Below are positions 43,592 to 52,961 of a stretch of DNA of 64,000 nucleotides, piece after piece. The notes under the pieces are model-generated. The model was not told where the DNA came from. It searched no databases and saw only the letters and a list, made by a program, of their open reading frames with translations. Each line of letters begins with the position of its first letter. Position 1 is the stretch's first letter. The stretch spans positions 857,496 to 921,495 of the forward strand of contig NZ_JAAOYO010000001.1 in assembly GCF_011759505.1 (NCBI RefSeq), in the 5' to 3' direction. This DNA comes from Curtobacterium salicis. Its GTDB lineage: Bacteria > Actinomycetota > Actinomycetes > Actinomycetales > Microbacteriaceae. The position numbers and the translations under genes were made by a program.

Positions 43592-45736
43592 ATGACGATC
43601 GCCGGCGACTCAGCAGCAGTTGAGGCACAGCGCCAGCGCGGGCACGCGCGCGAGCTCCGGCGCCAGGCCGACGAAGCGGAGGCCCGAGCCGGCAGATTCG
43701 AGGTAGCCCACCGCACCGAGAGCGAGACGGCGGCTCTACTGGCCCCGCTCGCGGCCATCGGCTACCACCTCATCGCCGATCGTCGGTGGCCGGGCAGCCC
43801 GACGGCGCAGGTCGACATGGTCGTCGTCGGTCCGAGCGGCGTCTTCATCGTCGACACGAAGGCCTGGCGGGAGGTCGCCGTGCACGACGGTCGGATCACA
43901 CGCGGGCAGGAGGACGTGACCGACGGCGTCGCCAACCTCGCCGATTTGGCCTGGAACACGGAGAAGGCACTCGCTGAAATCGGGCTCGCTCCTGGCGAGG
44001 TCCACGCAGTCGTTGCCCTCGCGGGTCAGCGGTACGTGCAGGCCAACGTCGCATCGGTCGACATCGTCGGAACCCGGGACCTGATCGCTCACATCACCAG
44101 GCCCAAGGCTCGGCTCTCCGCCACCAGTGTCGACGCAGTACTTCGTTCAGTCCTCGAGCACTTCCCGGTGATCACGAGTGACACGCTCCGACCTCCGCAG
44201 ATCGTGGTCTCCCAAACAGTGCTCCCGAGATCGACGGGACTGGGGCTCTCCGATCACCCCGAGATGCACCCGGATCCTGACCTGCACGTCGACACTCTCG
44301 ACGACGAGATCGTCGACCACCTCCTCGACGGCGTCCTCGAAGCGCCGATTGAGGACTGGATGGCCTTCCTCGACCCCGCTCAGGCGAGGCTCGTCCGGCG
44401 CAACTTCAACGGACCAGCTCGCATCCGCGGCGCCGCTGGTACCGGCAAGACCGTGGTCGGCCTGCACCGCGCCGTTTACCTCGCGCGCGCCACCGGCGGC
44501 CGCGTCCTGTTCACCACCTACATCCGAACCCTCCCCGCGGTGCTCAAGTCACTGCTCGAGCGGCTCGCGCCCGACATGGTCGGCCGCGTCGACTTCGTCA
44601 ACGTCCACGCCTTCGCGAGCCGCCTCCTCAAGGAACGCGGAGTCACCTTCCGCGTCGACACCCTAGAAGCACAGCGCGCCTTCTCCGACGCGTGGAACGT
44701 GATCAGCGCCTCCAGTCCGCTGAAGGCGCCGCGCTTCACGCGCCGCTACTGGGAAGACGAGATCGCGTACGTGGTCAAGGGCCGGGGACTGACGCACTTC
44801 GACGAGTACGCCGACCTGGCTCGCGTCGGCCGGAAGCACGCGCTGCCCGTCGACGTGCGCCACGCGGTCTGGGACCTCTACGAGGGATACACGGCCAACC
44901 TGCGGCAACGTGGCGTGTGCGACTTCGAGGACACGGTGCTGCTCGCTCGCGATGCCGTGCGCGAGATCCCACTCGACCGTTACGACGCGGTGATCGTCGA
45001 CGAGGCCCAGGACCTGTCCTGCGCCATGGTGTCGCTGCTGCATGCGCTCGTCGGCGATCGGCCCGACGGGCTCACCCTGATCGGCGACGGCCAGCAGACG
45101 ATCTACCCCGGCGGCTACACCCTTGGCGAGGTCGGCATCAGCCTCGCCGGGCGCGGCGTCGTGCTCGATGTCAACCACCGGAACACCGCCGAGATCCTCG
45201 ACTTCGCCAAGCAGATGGTGGCCGACGACCAGTTCGTCGACATCGAGGGCGTCGATGGCGTCGGTGACGCGGTCTCCGACATCACCCGATCGGGCGAGGA
45301 ACCCGACCTGCACCACTTCACGAATCGAGATGATCACGACGCGGCGCTGCTCGCACGCGTCGAACAGGTCCTCCGACTCGTGGGGACCGGTCGCGGCGAT
45401 GTCGGGATCCTCACCGCGACGAACCCGCAGGCGGACAAGGTCCGGGCGCTCCTCGACACCGCCGGTGTGGCGTCGGTGTCGCTCAAGAACTATGCGGGCA
45501 AGAGCTCCGACCAGATCCGTGTCGGCACCATCAAGCGGGCGAAGGGCCTCGAGTTCAAGCAGGTGCTCCTGCCGCACGTGCCGGCGAAGCTCCTCGCCGA
45601 CGCTCCGCAGACCGAGTCCGTCGCCGATCGTGAGCGTCGGGAGCTCGACCGGCGCGAGCTCTACGTCGGCATGACCCGGGCGCGCGACGGGCTGTGGGTG
45701 GGCGCTCTGGGCAAGGTCGGCTCCGCCGCCGGCTGA
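43592..45736 (+). CDS. NERD nuclease-related domain fused to UvrD-like helicase
   Basis: A 714-residue protein. A short charged coiled-coil-like N terminus (residues 8-40, EAQRQRGHARELRRQADEAE) precedes a NERD domain (AQVDMVVVGPSGVFIVDTKAW near residue 85, the PD-(D/E)xK-like core). An SF1 helicase follows: GAAGTGKTVVGLHRA near 281, DAVIVDEAQDLSCAMVSLLHAL near 470, LIGDGQQTIYPGGYTL and TIKRAKGLEFKQVLLPHV near 650, RRELYVGMTRARDGL at the end. NERD-helicases are often found in defence islands and DNA processing. AGGGGG lies eight bases before the ATG. The SNF2 gene follows 71 bases later. Confidence 0.85.
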   Translation: MTIAGDSAAVEAQRQRGHARELRRQADEAEARAGRFEVAHRTESETAALLAPLAAIGYHLIADRRWPGSPTAQVDMVVVGPSGVFIVDTKAWREVAVHDGRITRGQEDVTDGVANLADLAWNTEKALAEIGLAPGEVHAVVALAGQRYVQANVASVDIVGTRDLIAHITRPKARLSATSVDAVLRSVLEHFPVITSDTLRPPQIVVSQTVLPRSTGLGLSDHPEMHPDPDLHVDTLDDEIVDHLLDGVLEAPIEDWMAFLDPAQARLVRRNFNGPARIRGAAGTGKTVVGLHRAVYLARATGGRVLFTTYIRTLPAVLKSLLERLAPDMVGRVDFVNVHAFASRLLKERGVTFRVDTLEAQRAFSDAWNVISASSPLKAPRFTRRYWEDEIAYVVKGRGLTHFDEYADLARVGRKHALPVDVRHAVWDLYEGYTANLRQRGVCDFEDTVLLARDAVREIPLDRYDAVIVDEAQDLSCAMVSLLHALVGDRPDGLTLIGDGQQTIYPGGYTLGEVGISLAGRGVVLDVNHRNTAEILDFAKQMVADDQFVDIEGVDGVGDAVSDITRSGEEPDLHHFTNRDDHDAALLARVEQVLRLVGTGRGDVGILTATNPQADKVRALLDTAGVASVSLKNYAGKSSDQIRVGTIKRAKGLEFKQVLLPHVPAKLLADAPQTESVADRERRELDRRELYVGMTRARDGLWVGALGKVGSAAG

Positions 45737-45807
45737 ATGTCGTGTCGTGAACGTCTGACGCAGATCTCCGCCATGCCACGATGAATCAACGACCCAAAGG
45801 GGCACCA

Positions 45808-48477
45808 ATGGTCGACCGAGCACTCCGTGACCGCCTACAGACACTGTCGGACGTGGCCACCGAGGTCCGCCATCACCGCGCCTCCATCCAGGACGCAGCC
45901 GCATCAGCGAAGGACGACCTCCTCACCCGCCGCCTGACCATCACCGGCCCGGCTCTCTCCTGCTCCGTCCTCCCTCTTCGCCCCACCGACACGACCCTCG
46001 CGGCCGCGATGCAGCACGCCGCCGCACTCCCCCACGCAGACCGCGCCGCCGAGGACGTCCTCACCGTCCTGACGAAGGACGTCCCCGCAGCCCTCGCCGA
46101 CGAGGACTCCGCGTCAGGCATCGCCGGCATCTTCGCCGGCCGCGAGCGTCGCGAGGCAGCAGCCCGCGCCGAGCAGTACCTGACGAACACCCTCGCGTGG
46201 CTCGACAACGGCGCCCTCACCGCGCTGAAGGCGATCGACACCCGCCACTTCCCCCGCCCCGACGCCACGCTCGACGCACTCCTCGACACCGAGGGCCCGC
46301 TCCTCACCGCGACCGCACACCTCGGCCCGGTCGCACTGATCGACCTCGCCCCGATGGCGCACCTCCCGACGACGATCGCCACGCTCCGTTCGGTGGTCGA
46401 GACCGAACAGGAGGCCCGTGCGCGCGTCCTCGACGTCGGCCACCGTGTTCGGGACGTCGCGGCCCGGCGCGAGTTGAACACGATGGACATCGACCGGCTC
46501 CGCGAGGTCACCCGCGACCAGCTCCGCCTCGGCGCGGTCCGGGACGCCGGCATCCAGACCGTCGGCGAGCTCCTGCGGGCTCCGATCGTCGCCGGTCACC
46601 TGCCCGGCATCGGCGAGACGACGGCTGCGCGCATCAACGCCGCTGCCCGGTCGATGCAGGACGCTGCCCGCGAGGACGCCGCCATCCAGATCGACGCTCG
46701 CCGGCAGGACACCGCGAGCGTGGCGCTGGTGTCAGCGCTCCGACAGTGGGAGGCCGCGAAGAACGGCGGCGGCCCCCGTGCCGCCGTCCTCGTCGACGAA
46801 CTCGCTCCCCTGGCGGACGCGGTCGCGCAGCGGGCGATCCTGGGCATCGTGCACCAGCCAGGCGCGCGCGCCTCCGGGTCGTTCAACCCGGCCGAGGGTG
46901 CGGTCGAGCGGATCGAGGCGGACGTCGACGACGCCCGCCAGCGTGCGGTCCGCGCAGCGGGCGACCGCGACCGGATCGCGACGACGGACGACTGGAGCGA
47001 CTTCCTCGACCGTCCGGCCAGCTACTTCGCCCTCCTCGACGAGGTCGGGCTCACCGACTCGACGACGGCCGGCCGCGGGTCGCTGCCCGAGGGCCTGATC
47101 GAGCAGATCGAGCAGTTCCACCTGGACACGTCCCTCCTGTCCGCGTCGCTCCGCGGGTACCAGCGCTTCGGTGCGGCGTTCGCGCTCGTGCAGGAGCGGG
47201 TCGTGATCGGCGACGAGATGGGTCTCGGCAAGACGGTGGAGGCACTCGCGGCGATCGCGCACGTGGCCGCCACCGCGACCGAGGGGATGCCCCGCTTCGT
47301 GGTCGTGTGCCCGGCCGCGGTGGTGGCGAACTGGCTGCGCGAGGCCGAGAAGCACACGTCGGTGCCGGCGTTCCGCATCCACGGCACCGAGCGGCTACGT
47401 GGGATCAGCGGCTGGCTGCGTGACGGCGGGGTCGCCGTGACGACGTTCGATACGCTCGAGTGGTTCCGTGCGCACGTGCCCGAGGAGCAGCGGTTCGCCG
47501 CGGTCATCGTCGACGAGGCGCACTACGTCAAGAACCCCGACGCGAAGCGTACGAAGCACACCCGCGCGATCCTGGAACGCTCGGACCGGGCCCTGCTCAT
47601 GTCCGGCACCCCGCTCGAGAACAAGGTCGAGGAGTTCCGGGTCCTCATCGACCACATCCGCCCGGACCTGATGGTCGACCAGGACGACGACCCGCTGGCG
47701 TTCCGTAAGCAGATCGCACCGGTGTACCTCCGCCGCAGCCAGGAGGACGTCCTCACCGAGCTCCCCGAACTCGTGGAGGTCGAGGAGTGGACCGACCTCA
47801 CCCCCGCCGAGGCGGAGCGCTACGCCACCGCGGTCGACACCGAGAGCTTCCACACGATGCGGCAGCTCGCGATGCTCGACGGCCCCGCCTCGAGCAAGAT
47901 CGCCGCGCTCCGCGACGTCATCGCCGAGGCACGCTCCACCGGCCGCAAGACCATCGTCTTCTCCCACTACCGCGCCGTCCTGGAGGCGGTGCTCGCCTCC
48001 GTCGACGGCACCGTCTTCGGTCCGTTGAGCGGTTCCACGTCGCCCTCCGGGCGGCAGGACATGATCGACGAGTTCTCCGCCGCGGCCCCGGGAGCGGTGT
48101 TGGTCGCGCAGATCATCGCCGGGGGCGTCGGCCTGAACATCCAGGCCGCGTCGGTCGTGGTGATCTGCGAGCCGCAGCTCAAGCCGACGACGGAGTGGCA
48201 GGCGATCGCTCGCGCCCGACGGATGGGGCAGCTCGACGTCGTGCAGGTACACCGGCTGTTGTCCGAAGACGGCGTGGACGCAGCCCTCGTCCGGATGCTC
48301 GCGCGGAAGACCCGCTTGTTCGCGGACTTCGCGGCCGTCAGCGACACGGCGAAGGCATCGGTGCAGGCGGTCGACATCTCCGAGTCGCAGCTCATCGCGC
48401 AGGTGCTCGCCGACGAGCGAGCGCGGCTGGCGGACGAGCGAGCCGCCGGAGCCGTGACGCCGGAACCGGCCGTCTGA
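45808..48477 (+). CDS. SNF2-family helicase with helix-hairpin-helix region
   Basis: An 889-residue SNF2 ATPase. The first 440 residues form helical segments of unknown role with an HhH motif near residue 255 (AGHLPGIGETTAARINAAAR). The motor has GDEMGLGKTVEALAAI near 467, VIVDEAHYVKNPDAKRTKH near 567, SGTPLENKVEEFRVL, VFSHYRAVLEAVL and ARARRMGQLDVVQVHRLL near 800. It lacks a SWIM site, unlike the gene at 20042. The start at 45808 has AAAGGGG five bases upstream, better than ATG 45781. It stands between NERD-helicase and exonuclease-BRCT genes and may act with one of them. Confidence 0.85.
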   Translation: MVDRALRDRLQTLSDVATEVRHHRASIQDAAASAKDDLLTRRLTITGPALSCSVLPLRPTDTTLAAAMQHAAALPHADRAAEDVLTVLTKDVPAALADEDSASGIAGIFAGRERREAAARAEQYLTNTLAWLDNGALTALKAIDTRHFPRPDATLDALLDTEGPLLTATAHLGPVALIDLAPMAHLPTTIATLRSVVETEQEARARVLDVGHRVRDVAARRELNTMDIDRLREVTRDQLRLGAVRDAGIQTVGELLRAPIVAGHLPGIGETTAARINAAARSMQDAAREDAAIQIDARRQDTASVALVSALRQWEAAKNGGGPRAAVLVDELAPLADAVAQRAILGIVHQPGARASGSFNPAEGAVERIEADVDDARQRAVRAAGDRDRIATTDDWSDFLDRPASYFALLDEVGLTDSTTAGRGSLPEGLIEQIEQFHLDTSLLSASLRGYQRFGAAFALVQERVVIGDEMGLGKTVEALAAIAHVAATATEGMPRFVVVCPAAVVANWLREAEKHTSVPAFRIHGTERLRGISGWLRDGGVAVTTFDTLEWFRAHVPEEQRFAAVIVDEAHYVKNPDAKRTKHTRAILERSDRALLMSGTPLENKVEEFRVLIDHIRPDLMVDQDDDPLAFRKQIAPVYLRRSQEDVLTELPELVEVEEWTDLTPAEAERYATAVDTESFHTMRQLAMLDGPASSKIAALRDVIAEARSTGRKTIVFSHYRAVLEAVLASVDGTVFGPLSGSTSPSGRQDMIDEFSAAAPGAVLVAQIIAGGVGLNIQAASVVVICEPQLKPTTEWQAIARARRMGQLDVVQVHRLLSEDGVDAALVRMLARKTRLFADFAAVSDTAKASVQAVDISESQLIAQVLADERARLADERAAGAVTPEPAV

Positions 48478-48488
48478 CGGGCTGAGCC

Positions 48489-49760
48489 CTACCTGGCTGC
48501 GGCGAGCGCTGCCTCCAGGACGTCCTCCTCGATGATCGGGATGCCGTACTGACGGGCCTTCCGCGCCTTGCCGGACAGGCTGTCGACGTCGGCCGCGATG
48601 AGGACGGCCGTCTTCTTCGTGACATTCGGCGCGGACCGGATGCCGAGCCGGGCCAGTTCCGCCTCGATCTCGGTCCGGCTCCGTCGCATCTCCCCGGTCA
48701 GCGTGACGATGCTGCCCTCGCCCAGGTCGATCGCGGGCTCCTCCGCGACGGGTGCAGGCGCAGCCTGCGTCGCTGCGGAGAACGACCGCGCGCCCATCCG
48801 CGCGGGCTGGCGGCTGTGGACCGCGTGTTCTAGCTCGTCGTCCGTGACGCCGAGCAGCCGTGCGACGCGTTCGAGCTGGATGTGGTCCTGGATCGTGAGG
48901 ACGCCGCCGGCCCAGACGGCTTCGACCAGGTCGGCGAAGTAGCGCCGGTGCAGGTCGGCCCGCACCGGCTCGCGCAGTCCGAACTCGCGCCCGAACGACG
49001 CGAGCTGGTCGGCGTCGCTCGCGGTGAGCAGGTCGTCCGACAGTGCGCGGTCGAGGACGGCCGCGTAGAGCGTCGCCTCGGCACCGCCGTCGACGGCGGG
49101 CAGACGGTCCGTCGCGACGTCCACGCGGGTGCGGTCCACGGTGCCGGCCGAGCGGCGGCGTGCGGTCCACGGGGCGGTTCCGGACGGGAGGCCCGGCCAC
49201 CGCAATTCCGTGGCTCGCGTCCCCCAGGTGGTCCAGCGGGGATCCTGCCGGGAGGACCCGATGTACGCGCCGAGCAGGCTCGCGGTGGCTCGGGCGTCCG
49301 CGAGGGCCTCGTGCGCGTCGACGAGTTCGATGTCGTACGCGCTGCAGCAGTCGGCGAGCTTCCGACCGGAACCGGGCAGGAACTCCTGCGCCAGCCGCAT
49401 CGTGCAGAGTGCGGTGCTCGCCTGCTTGAACGGCGACCGGTGCCCCAGGCGCTCGAACTCGGCGTGCAGGAACCGTGCTTCGAACGAGGCGTTGTGGGCG
49501 ACGACGACCCGGCCGCGCAGCTTGTCGACCAGGTCGCCGGCGATGTCCGCGAAGGTCGGGGCGCCGGTCATGTCGGCGCCGCGCAGGCGGTGGATGTGGA
49601 CGGGGCCCAGGTCGCGCTGGGGGTTGACGACGGTCTCGAAGGTCCGCTCGACGTCGCCGTCGGGCGTGACGTGGACGATGCCGATCTCGATGATCCGGTG
49701 TCCGTACGAGGGGGCGAGGCCCGTCGTCTCGAGGTCGATCACCGCGTACCCGTTGTGCAT
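48489..49760 (-). CDS. DnaQ-like 3'-5' exonuclease with BRCT domain
   Basis: A 423-residue protein. The N-terminal exonuclease has YAVIDLETTGLAPSYGHRIIEIGIV (Exo I, D-x-E), VVAHNASFEARFL (Exo II) and the late VDAHEALADARATASLLG (Exo III, H-x(4)-D). The middle is helical. The C-terminal BRCT domain begins GSIVTLTGEMRRSRTEIEAELARLG near residue 330 and includes VTKKTAVLIAADVDSLSGKARKARQYGIPIIEE, as in the BRCT of NAD ligases. The start at 49760 has GGAGGGAA six bases upstream. It converges with the SNF2 gene, 11 bases apart. Confidence 0.85.
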   Translation of the reverse strand: MHNGYAVIDLETTGLAPSYGHRIIEIGIVHVTPDGDVERTFETVVNPQRDLGPVHIHRLRGADMTGAPTFADIAGDLVDKLRGRVVVAHNASFEARFLHAEFERLGHRSPFKQASTALCTMRLAQEFLPGSGRKLADCCSAYDIELVDAHEALADARATASLLGAYIGSSRQDPRWTTWGTRATELRWPGLPSGTAPWTARRRSAGTVDRTRVDVATDRLPAVDGGAEATLYAAVLDRALSDDLLTASDADQLASFGREFGLREPVRADLHRRYFADLVEAVWAGGVLTIQDHIQLERVARLLGVTDDELEHAVHSRQPARMGARSFSAATQAAPAPVAEEPAIDLGEGSIVTLTGEMRRSRTEIEAELARLGIRSAPNVTKKTAVLIAADVDSLSGKARKARQYGIPIIEEDVLEAALAAAR

Positions 49761-49830
49761 CCCGAGTTCCCTCCGCACCCCGACGGACTCTGCGCCGGCG
49801 CTCCACCATCCTCATCGTGATCGGGTCAGG

Positions 49831-50502
49831 CTACGAGCACCTGTTCGAGGGGCGCGTGCCCGACAGGTCGACCTCCGTCTCGCACCAGGCGAGCAGTTCC
49901 GGATCGTGCGTCGCCACGACGACCGCGCCACCGCAGTGCCGGATGAGATCCAGACCGTCTCGCACCCGGTCGGCGCTGACCTCGTCGAGCGACGCTGTCG
50001 GCTCGTCTGCCAGCACCACCCGCGGCTGTTGGACCAGGACCCGGGCGACCGCGACGCGTTGCTGCTCGCCGCCGCTGAGCAGTCCCGCGCGCGTCCGTTG
50101 CTGGCCGCCGAGCCCGATGACCTCGAGCGCAGCAGCGATCCGCAGATCGAGTTCCTGGCGGGTGATCCCGCGAGGGTGGACGACACGGAGGTTCTGCTGG
50201 ACCGACCATTCGGGAACCACCGCGTGGTCCTGCGTGACGAACCCGATGACGTCACGGCGCAGACGGCGCTGATGATGCTTTCCGGTTGCATGGACGTCGG
50301 TCCCGAGGACGTGCACACTCCCCCGGGTCGGGCGTTCCAGCCCACCGAGGCACCGCAGCAGGGTCGTCTTGCCCTGCCCGGAGACGCCGCGAACGGCGAT
50401 CGCGGCGGAGGGTTCGGCAGTGATGGTGAGTTCGTTCCACAACGTCCGCGAGCTGATGTCGTGCCCGAGCCCGTCAGCAAGGAGCACGGCTTCTTCCTTC
50501 AT
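49831..50502 (-). CDS. ABC transporter ATP-binding protein of the lactococcin-972-like operon
   Basis: A 223-residue ABC ATPase of the LolD/MacB type. Walker A is GVSGQGKTTLLRCLGG (GxxGxGKT) near residue 38, Q-loop in FVTQDHAVVPEW, signature LLSGGEQQRVAVARVL near 142, Walker B RVVLADEPTASLDEV near 160 and switch His in VVVATHDPELL near 190. It is the last gene of a three-gene operon: its start overlaps the permease stop as ATGA. It would energise the membrane protein for bacteriocin export or self-protection, as in lactococcin-972 clusters. Confidence 0.87.
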   Translation of the reverse strand: MKEEAVLLADGLGHDISSRTLWNELTITAEPSAAIAVRGVSGQGKTTLLRCLGGLERPTRGSVHVLGTDVHATGKHHQRRLRRDVIGFVTQDHAVVPEWSVQQNLRVVHPRGITRQELDLRIAAALEVIGLGGQQRTRAGLLSGGEQQRVAVARVLVQQPRVVLADEPTASLDEVSADRVRDGLDLIRHCGGAVVVATHDPELLAWCETEVDLSGTRPSNRCS

Positions 50503-52418
50503 CGCTGGTCCTCTCCTCGGTGTGCAGTGACGGCGAGCAACACCGTGAGCAACGCCGCGGTGGCCAGCGCCACCGCGATCGGCGTGACGGTGGCGCCCGA
50601 GAGCACGTGCCCGTCCCTGGGGTGGAGCAGCACCTGCGTCGCCGCTGTGGCGCCGCCGGCGCTCACGGCAGCGGCGACGACGAACCGCCAATGGTGCACG
50701 AACCAATGTCGGCCGGTCAGGAATCGCAACCTGGCCGCTCGTCGCGTCCGGACACGGTGATCGGCGGTGAGCGTGAGTCCCGCGAAGACGACGGCGATCC
50801 CGGTGAGCATCAACGCGGCCTCCGCGATCACTCGCTCGCCCCGGAGGGCTGCGAGTCGGCCTTCCACCGTCGCTCCCACGCGTCGGTACTGCAGGACGAC
50901 GTCGTCGAGGCCGGCGCGGTGCACGGCACGTTCGAGCGCTGCCCGGTCGCTGAAGCGGACTTCGCCGTTCGCGACCGCTGTTCCGAGACGGTTCGTCGCG
51001 ATGTCCGTCGGATCGGGAACCACCAGCACCGGTACTTCGGGCCACGTCGGCAGGTCGGGCTCCACCGCGGACGTCCAGTCGAGGACGGAGCGGGCGATCG
51101 ACGCAGTCGACGGCACCACGACCGCGCGGATGCTCGGTTCACGCGGAGGTTCCGCGCCCTGCACGTTCCAGCTCTCCGCGAGGTCTGCTTCGGTTGCTGC
51201 CCGGAGCGCGTCCCGACTCGTGCCGAGTGCGCTCGGGACGAGCAGCACCGATGCGCCGTGCCCTTCGGCGATCTGGTCCGTGTACCGATCGAGCGCGGAC
51301 GCCGCATCACCGGCCAGGGTGAAGTGGTCGACGAACGACACTCGCGCCATGCTCGCCGTTCCGTCCAGCAGCGGGCCGAGCGCGATCCGGCCGAACGCGA
51401 CGTCCTGGTCGTACTCGGTGGAGCTCGTCCCGAGGACGACGTCGTCGCCGTGTGCTGCCTCCCGGACGAGCGTTCGTTCCAGCGACTCGGACATCGTCCG
51501 CCGCTGTGAGGCCCTGTCCAGATCGACCGTGCCGAGGACGACCAGGGCGATGCCGGCTGCTGCCACAAGGACCATCGGCCATCGGACGACGCTGCCGGAG
51601 CGGAGCTTTCGACACGTCAGGAACGCGAGTGTGGCGTGGACCCCCACGAGCAAGACGCATGTGGGAGCCACCACGGCGATGACCTCGACCGTCGTGAACC
51701 GCAGGAGCGGCCAGGTCGCACCGTGTCCGGCCAGGACCGCGAAGATGCATCCGACGACGAGGGCCGCGAACACGCCGACGAGCCCCGCGACCTCCTGGGC
51801 CTCCCGTGCTGCCACGGCTCGGCGCGACCATCCCGAGGTCACTCGCAACCGCTGCCGCGCCGCACGGCGGCGAGACTCCGCGACGAGCGCGACGAGGACC
51901 CCGAGTGCGACAGCGAGCATCGCGGCGGACCACTCCGGTTGCTCGAGCGACGCGGCGAGCGCCTCGAGGGCGTGGGGCGTCACGTCCTCGTACCGGTACC
52001 CGGCTCGATCGAGCCCATCGAGGAAGTCCGTGACGGCAGGCGCAGGACCGCCGACCGAGTACATCGCGATCAGACGGAGTTCGCCGCCGTCACCGATCGG
52101 TGCGGTGGACATGCTCCCGCGGAACACCGGAGTAGTCGGCGTCCCGGTGAAGGTGTAGGCGTTCCAGGTGTCAGCGCGTCCTCCGCGATCCGGAACGAGC
52201 ACTGCCAGCGCCACTCCACGCTCCTGGGCCAAGCGCCGAAGCGTCGCTGTCTGCGTCGCGCCCGTTCGCGTGGCCGGCATGTCGGTGAGCTCGATGGTGG
52301 TCCCTGCGCTGAGGAGTCCGAGCGCTTCGACGTCGCCGACCACACCGACCACGAACATCCCGGCGGCGAGGACCGCGGCCGCCACCGCGAGCACGGTGGC
52401 GGCCGCGAAGTTCCTCAT
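50499..52418 (-). CDS. Bacteriocin-associated integral membrane protein (MacB/FtsX-like)
   Basis: A 639-residue permease. An N-terminal span (NFAAATVLAVAAAVLAAGMFVVG) is followed by an extracytoplasmic region to about residue 190. Three or four spans lie near 190-300 (MLAVALGVLVALVAES, VGVFAALVVGCIFAVLAG, VIAVVAPTCVLLVGVH). A second outside domain and C-terminal spans close the protein (ALMLTGIAVVFAGLTL, VTPIAVALATAALLTVLLAVTAH). This order is that of the integral membrane proteins found with lactococcin-972-like peptides. It starts in ATGA with the peptide's stop and ends in ATGA with the ATPase, so all three are translationally coupled. Confidence 0.82.
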   Translation of the reverse strand: MRNFAAATVLAVAAAVLAAGMFVVGVVGDVEALGLLSAGTTIELTDMPATRTGATQTATLRRLAQERGVALAVLVPDRGGRADTWNAYTFTGTPTTPVFRGSMSTAPIGDGGELRLIAMYSVGGPAPAVTDFLDGLDRAGYRYEDVTPHALEALAASLEQPEWSAAMLAVALGVLVALVAESRRRAARQRLRVTSGWSRRAVAAREAQEVAGLVGVFAALVVGCIFAVLAGHGATWPLLRFTTVEVIAVVAPTCVLLVGVHATLAFLTCRKLRSGSVVRWPMVLVAAAGIALVVLGTVDLDRASQRRTMSESLERTLVREAAHGDDVVLGTSSTEYDQDVAFGRIALGPLLDGTASMARVSFVDHFTLAGDAASALDRYTDQIAEGHGASVLLVPSALGTSRDALRAATEADLAESWNVQGAEPPREPSIRAVVVPSTASIARSVLDWTSAVEPDLPTWPEVPVLVVPDPTDIATNRLGTAVANGEVRFSDRAALERAVHRAGLDDVVLQYRRVGATVEGRLAALRGERVIAEAALMLTGIAVVFAGLTLTADHRVRTRRAARLRFLTGRHWFVHHWRFVVAAAVSAGGATAATQVLLHPRDGHVLSGATVTPIAVALATAALLTVLLAVTAHRGEDQR

Positions 52419-52783
52419 CCGCGTGTGGCCCAGAAGGACTGGTTCCCCGACACCGCCTTCTTCCGGTGCGCGTAGGCGACCTTCGTCGGCGGCACCCAGT
52501 CGGAGCGGGTCGTGATGCCGGACGACCGCACCGACGCACGATGCGTCGACCGATCGTGCACGTACACGGAGTGCACTTCGCCGCTCCAGACGCCGTACGA
52601 CCACGACCCACCGCCGACCACAGCCGAGCCGTTCCGCGTCGCGGGGCTCCGGTCCGCTGACGCCCCACCCTCGCGCACCACTCCGACCGCGTCGCTCGGT
52701 TCGGATGCCGCCGCTGAGCTGGCGCTCCACCCGACGGTGAGCAGCGCAGCTGCGGCGATGGTGGCGATGACGTTCCTCTGCAT
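52415..52783 (-). CDS. Lactococcin-972-family bacteriocin precursor
   Basis: A 122-residue secreted peptide precursor. Residues 1-26 are a signal peptide (MQRNVIATIAAAALLTVGWS then ASSAAASE). The mature part is the lactococcin-972 pattern: GGGSWSYGVWSGEVHSVYVHDRSTHRASVRSSG near residue 55, a Gly-rich start to a beta-sandwich, and an aromatic end (NQSFWATRG). Family members bind lipid II and block septum formation in related Gram-positive bacteria. GAGAGGGA lies about seven bases before the ATG. It is first in an operon with the membrane protein and ABC ATPase. The spectrum cannot be judged. Confidence 0.8.
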   Translation of the reverse strand: MQRNVIATIAAAALLTVGWSASSAAASEPSDAVGVVREGGASADRSPATRNGSAVVGGGSWSYGVWSGEVHSVYVHDRSTHRASVRSSGITTRSDWVPPTKVAYAHRKKAVSGNQSFWATRG

Positions 52784-52887
52784 GGTGGTGTCCCTCTCTG
52801 TCCGTGACCGGCCCCCGGCCACGCGGGAACGGTACCGACCGGAACGCAGTATCGGAAGTTCTGCATATTCCGGATCCAACAACCACA

Positions 52888-52903
52888 TCCTCCGATCGGA
52901 GGA
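52888..52903. promoter_or_regulatory. 16-bp perfect palindrome between divergent operons
   Basis: TCCTCCGATCGGAGGA is perfectly self-complementary and lies 104 bases from the bacteriocin start and 58 bases from the ABC-exporter start. It is a good candidate operator for the response regulator encoded at 55962 or another repressor, able to act on both sides. Confidence 0.45.
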
Positions 52904-52961
52904 CCCCGTCTCCACCCGCTCCCCCGATCCCCTGGCGTCGACCGCCCGTCAGGCTGGAGGC

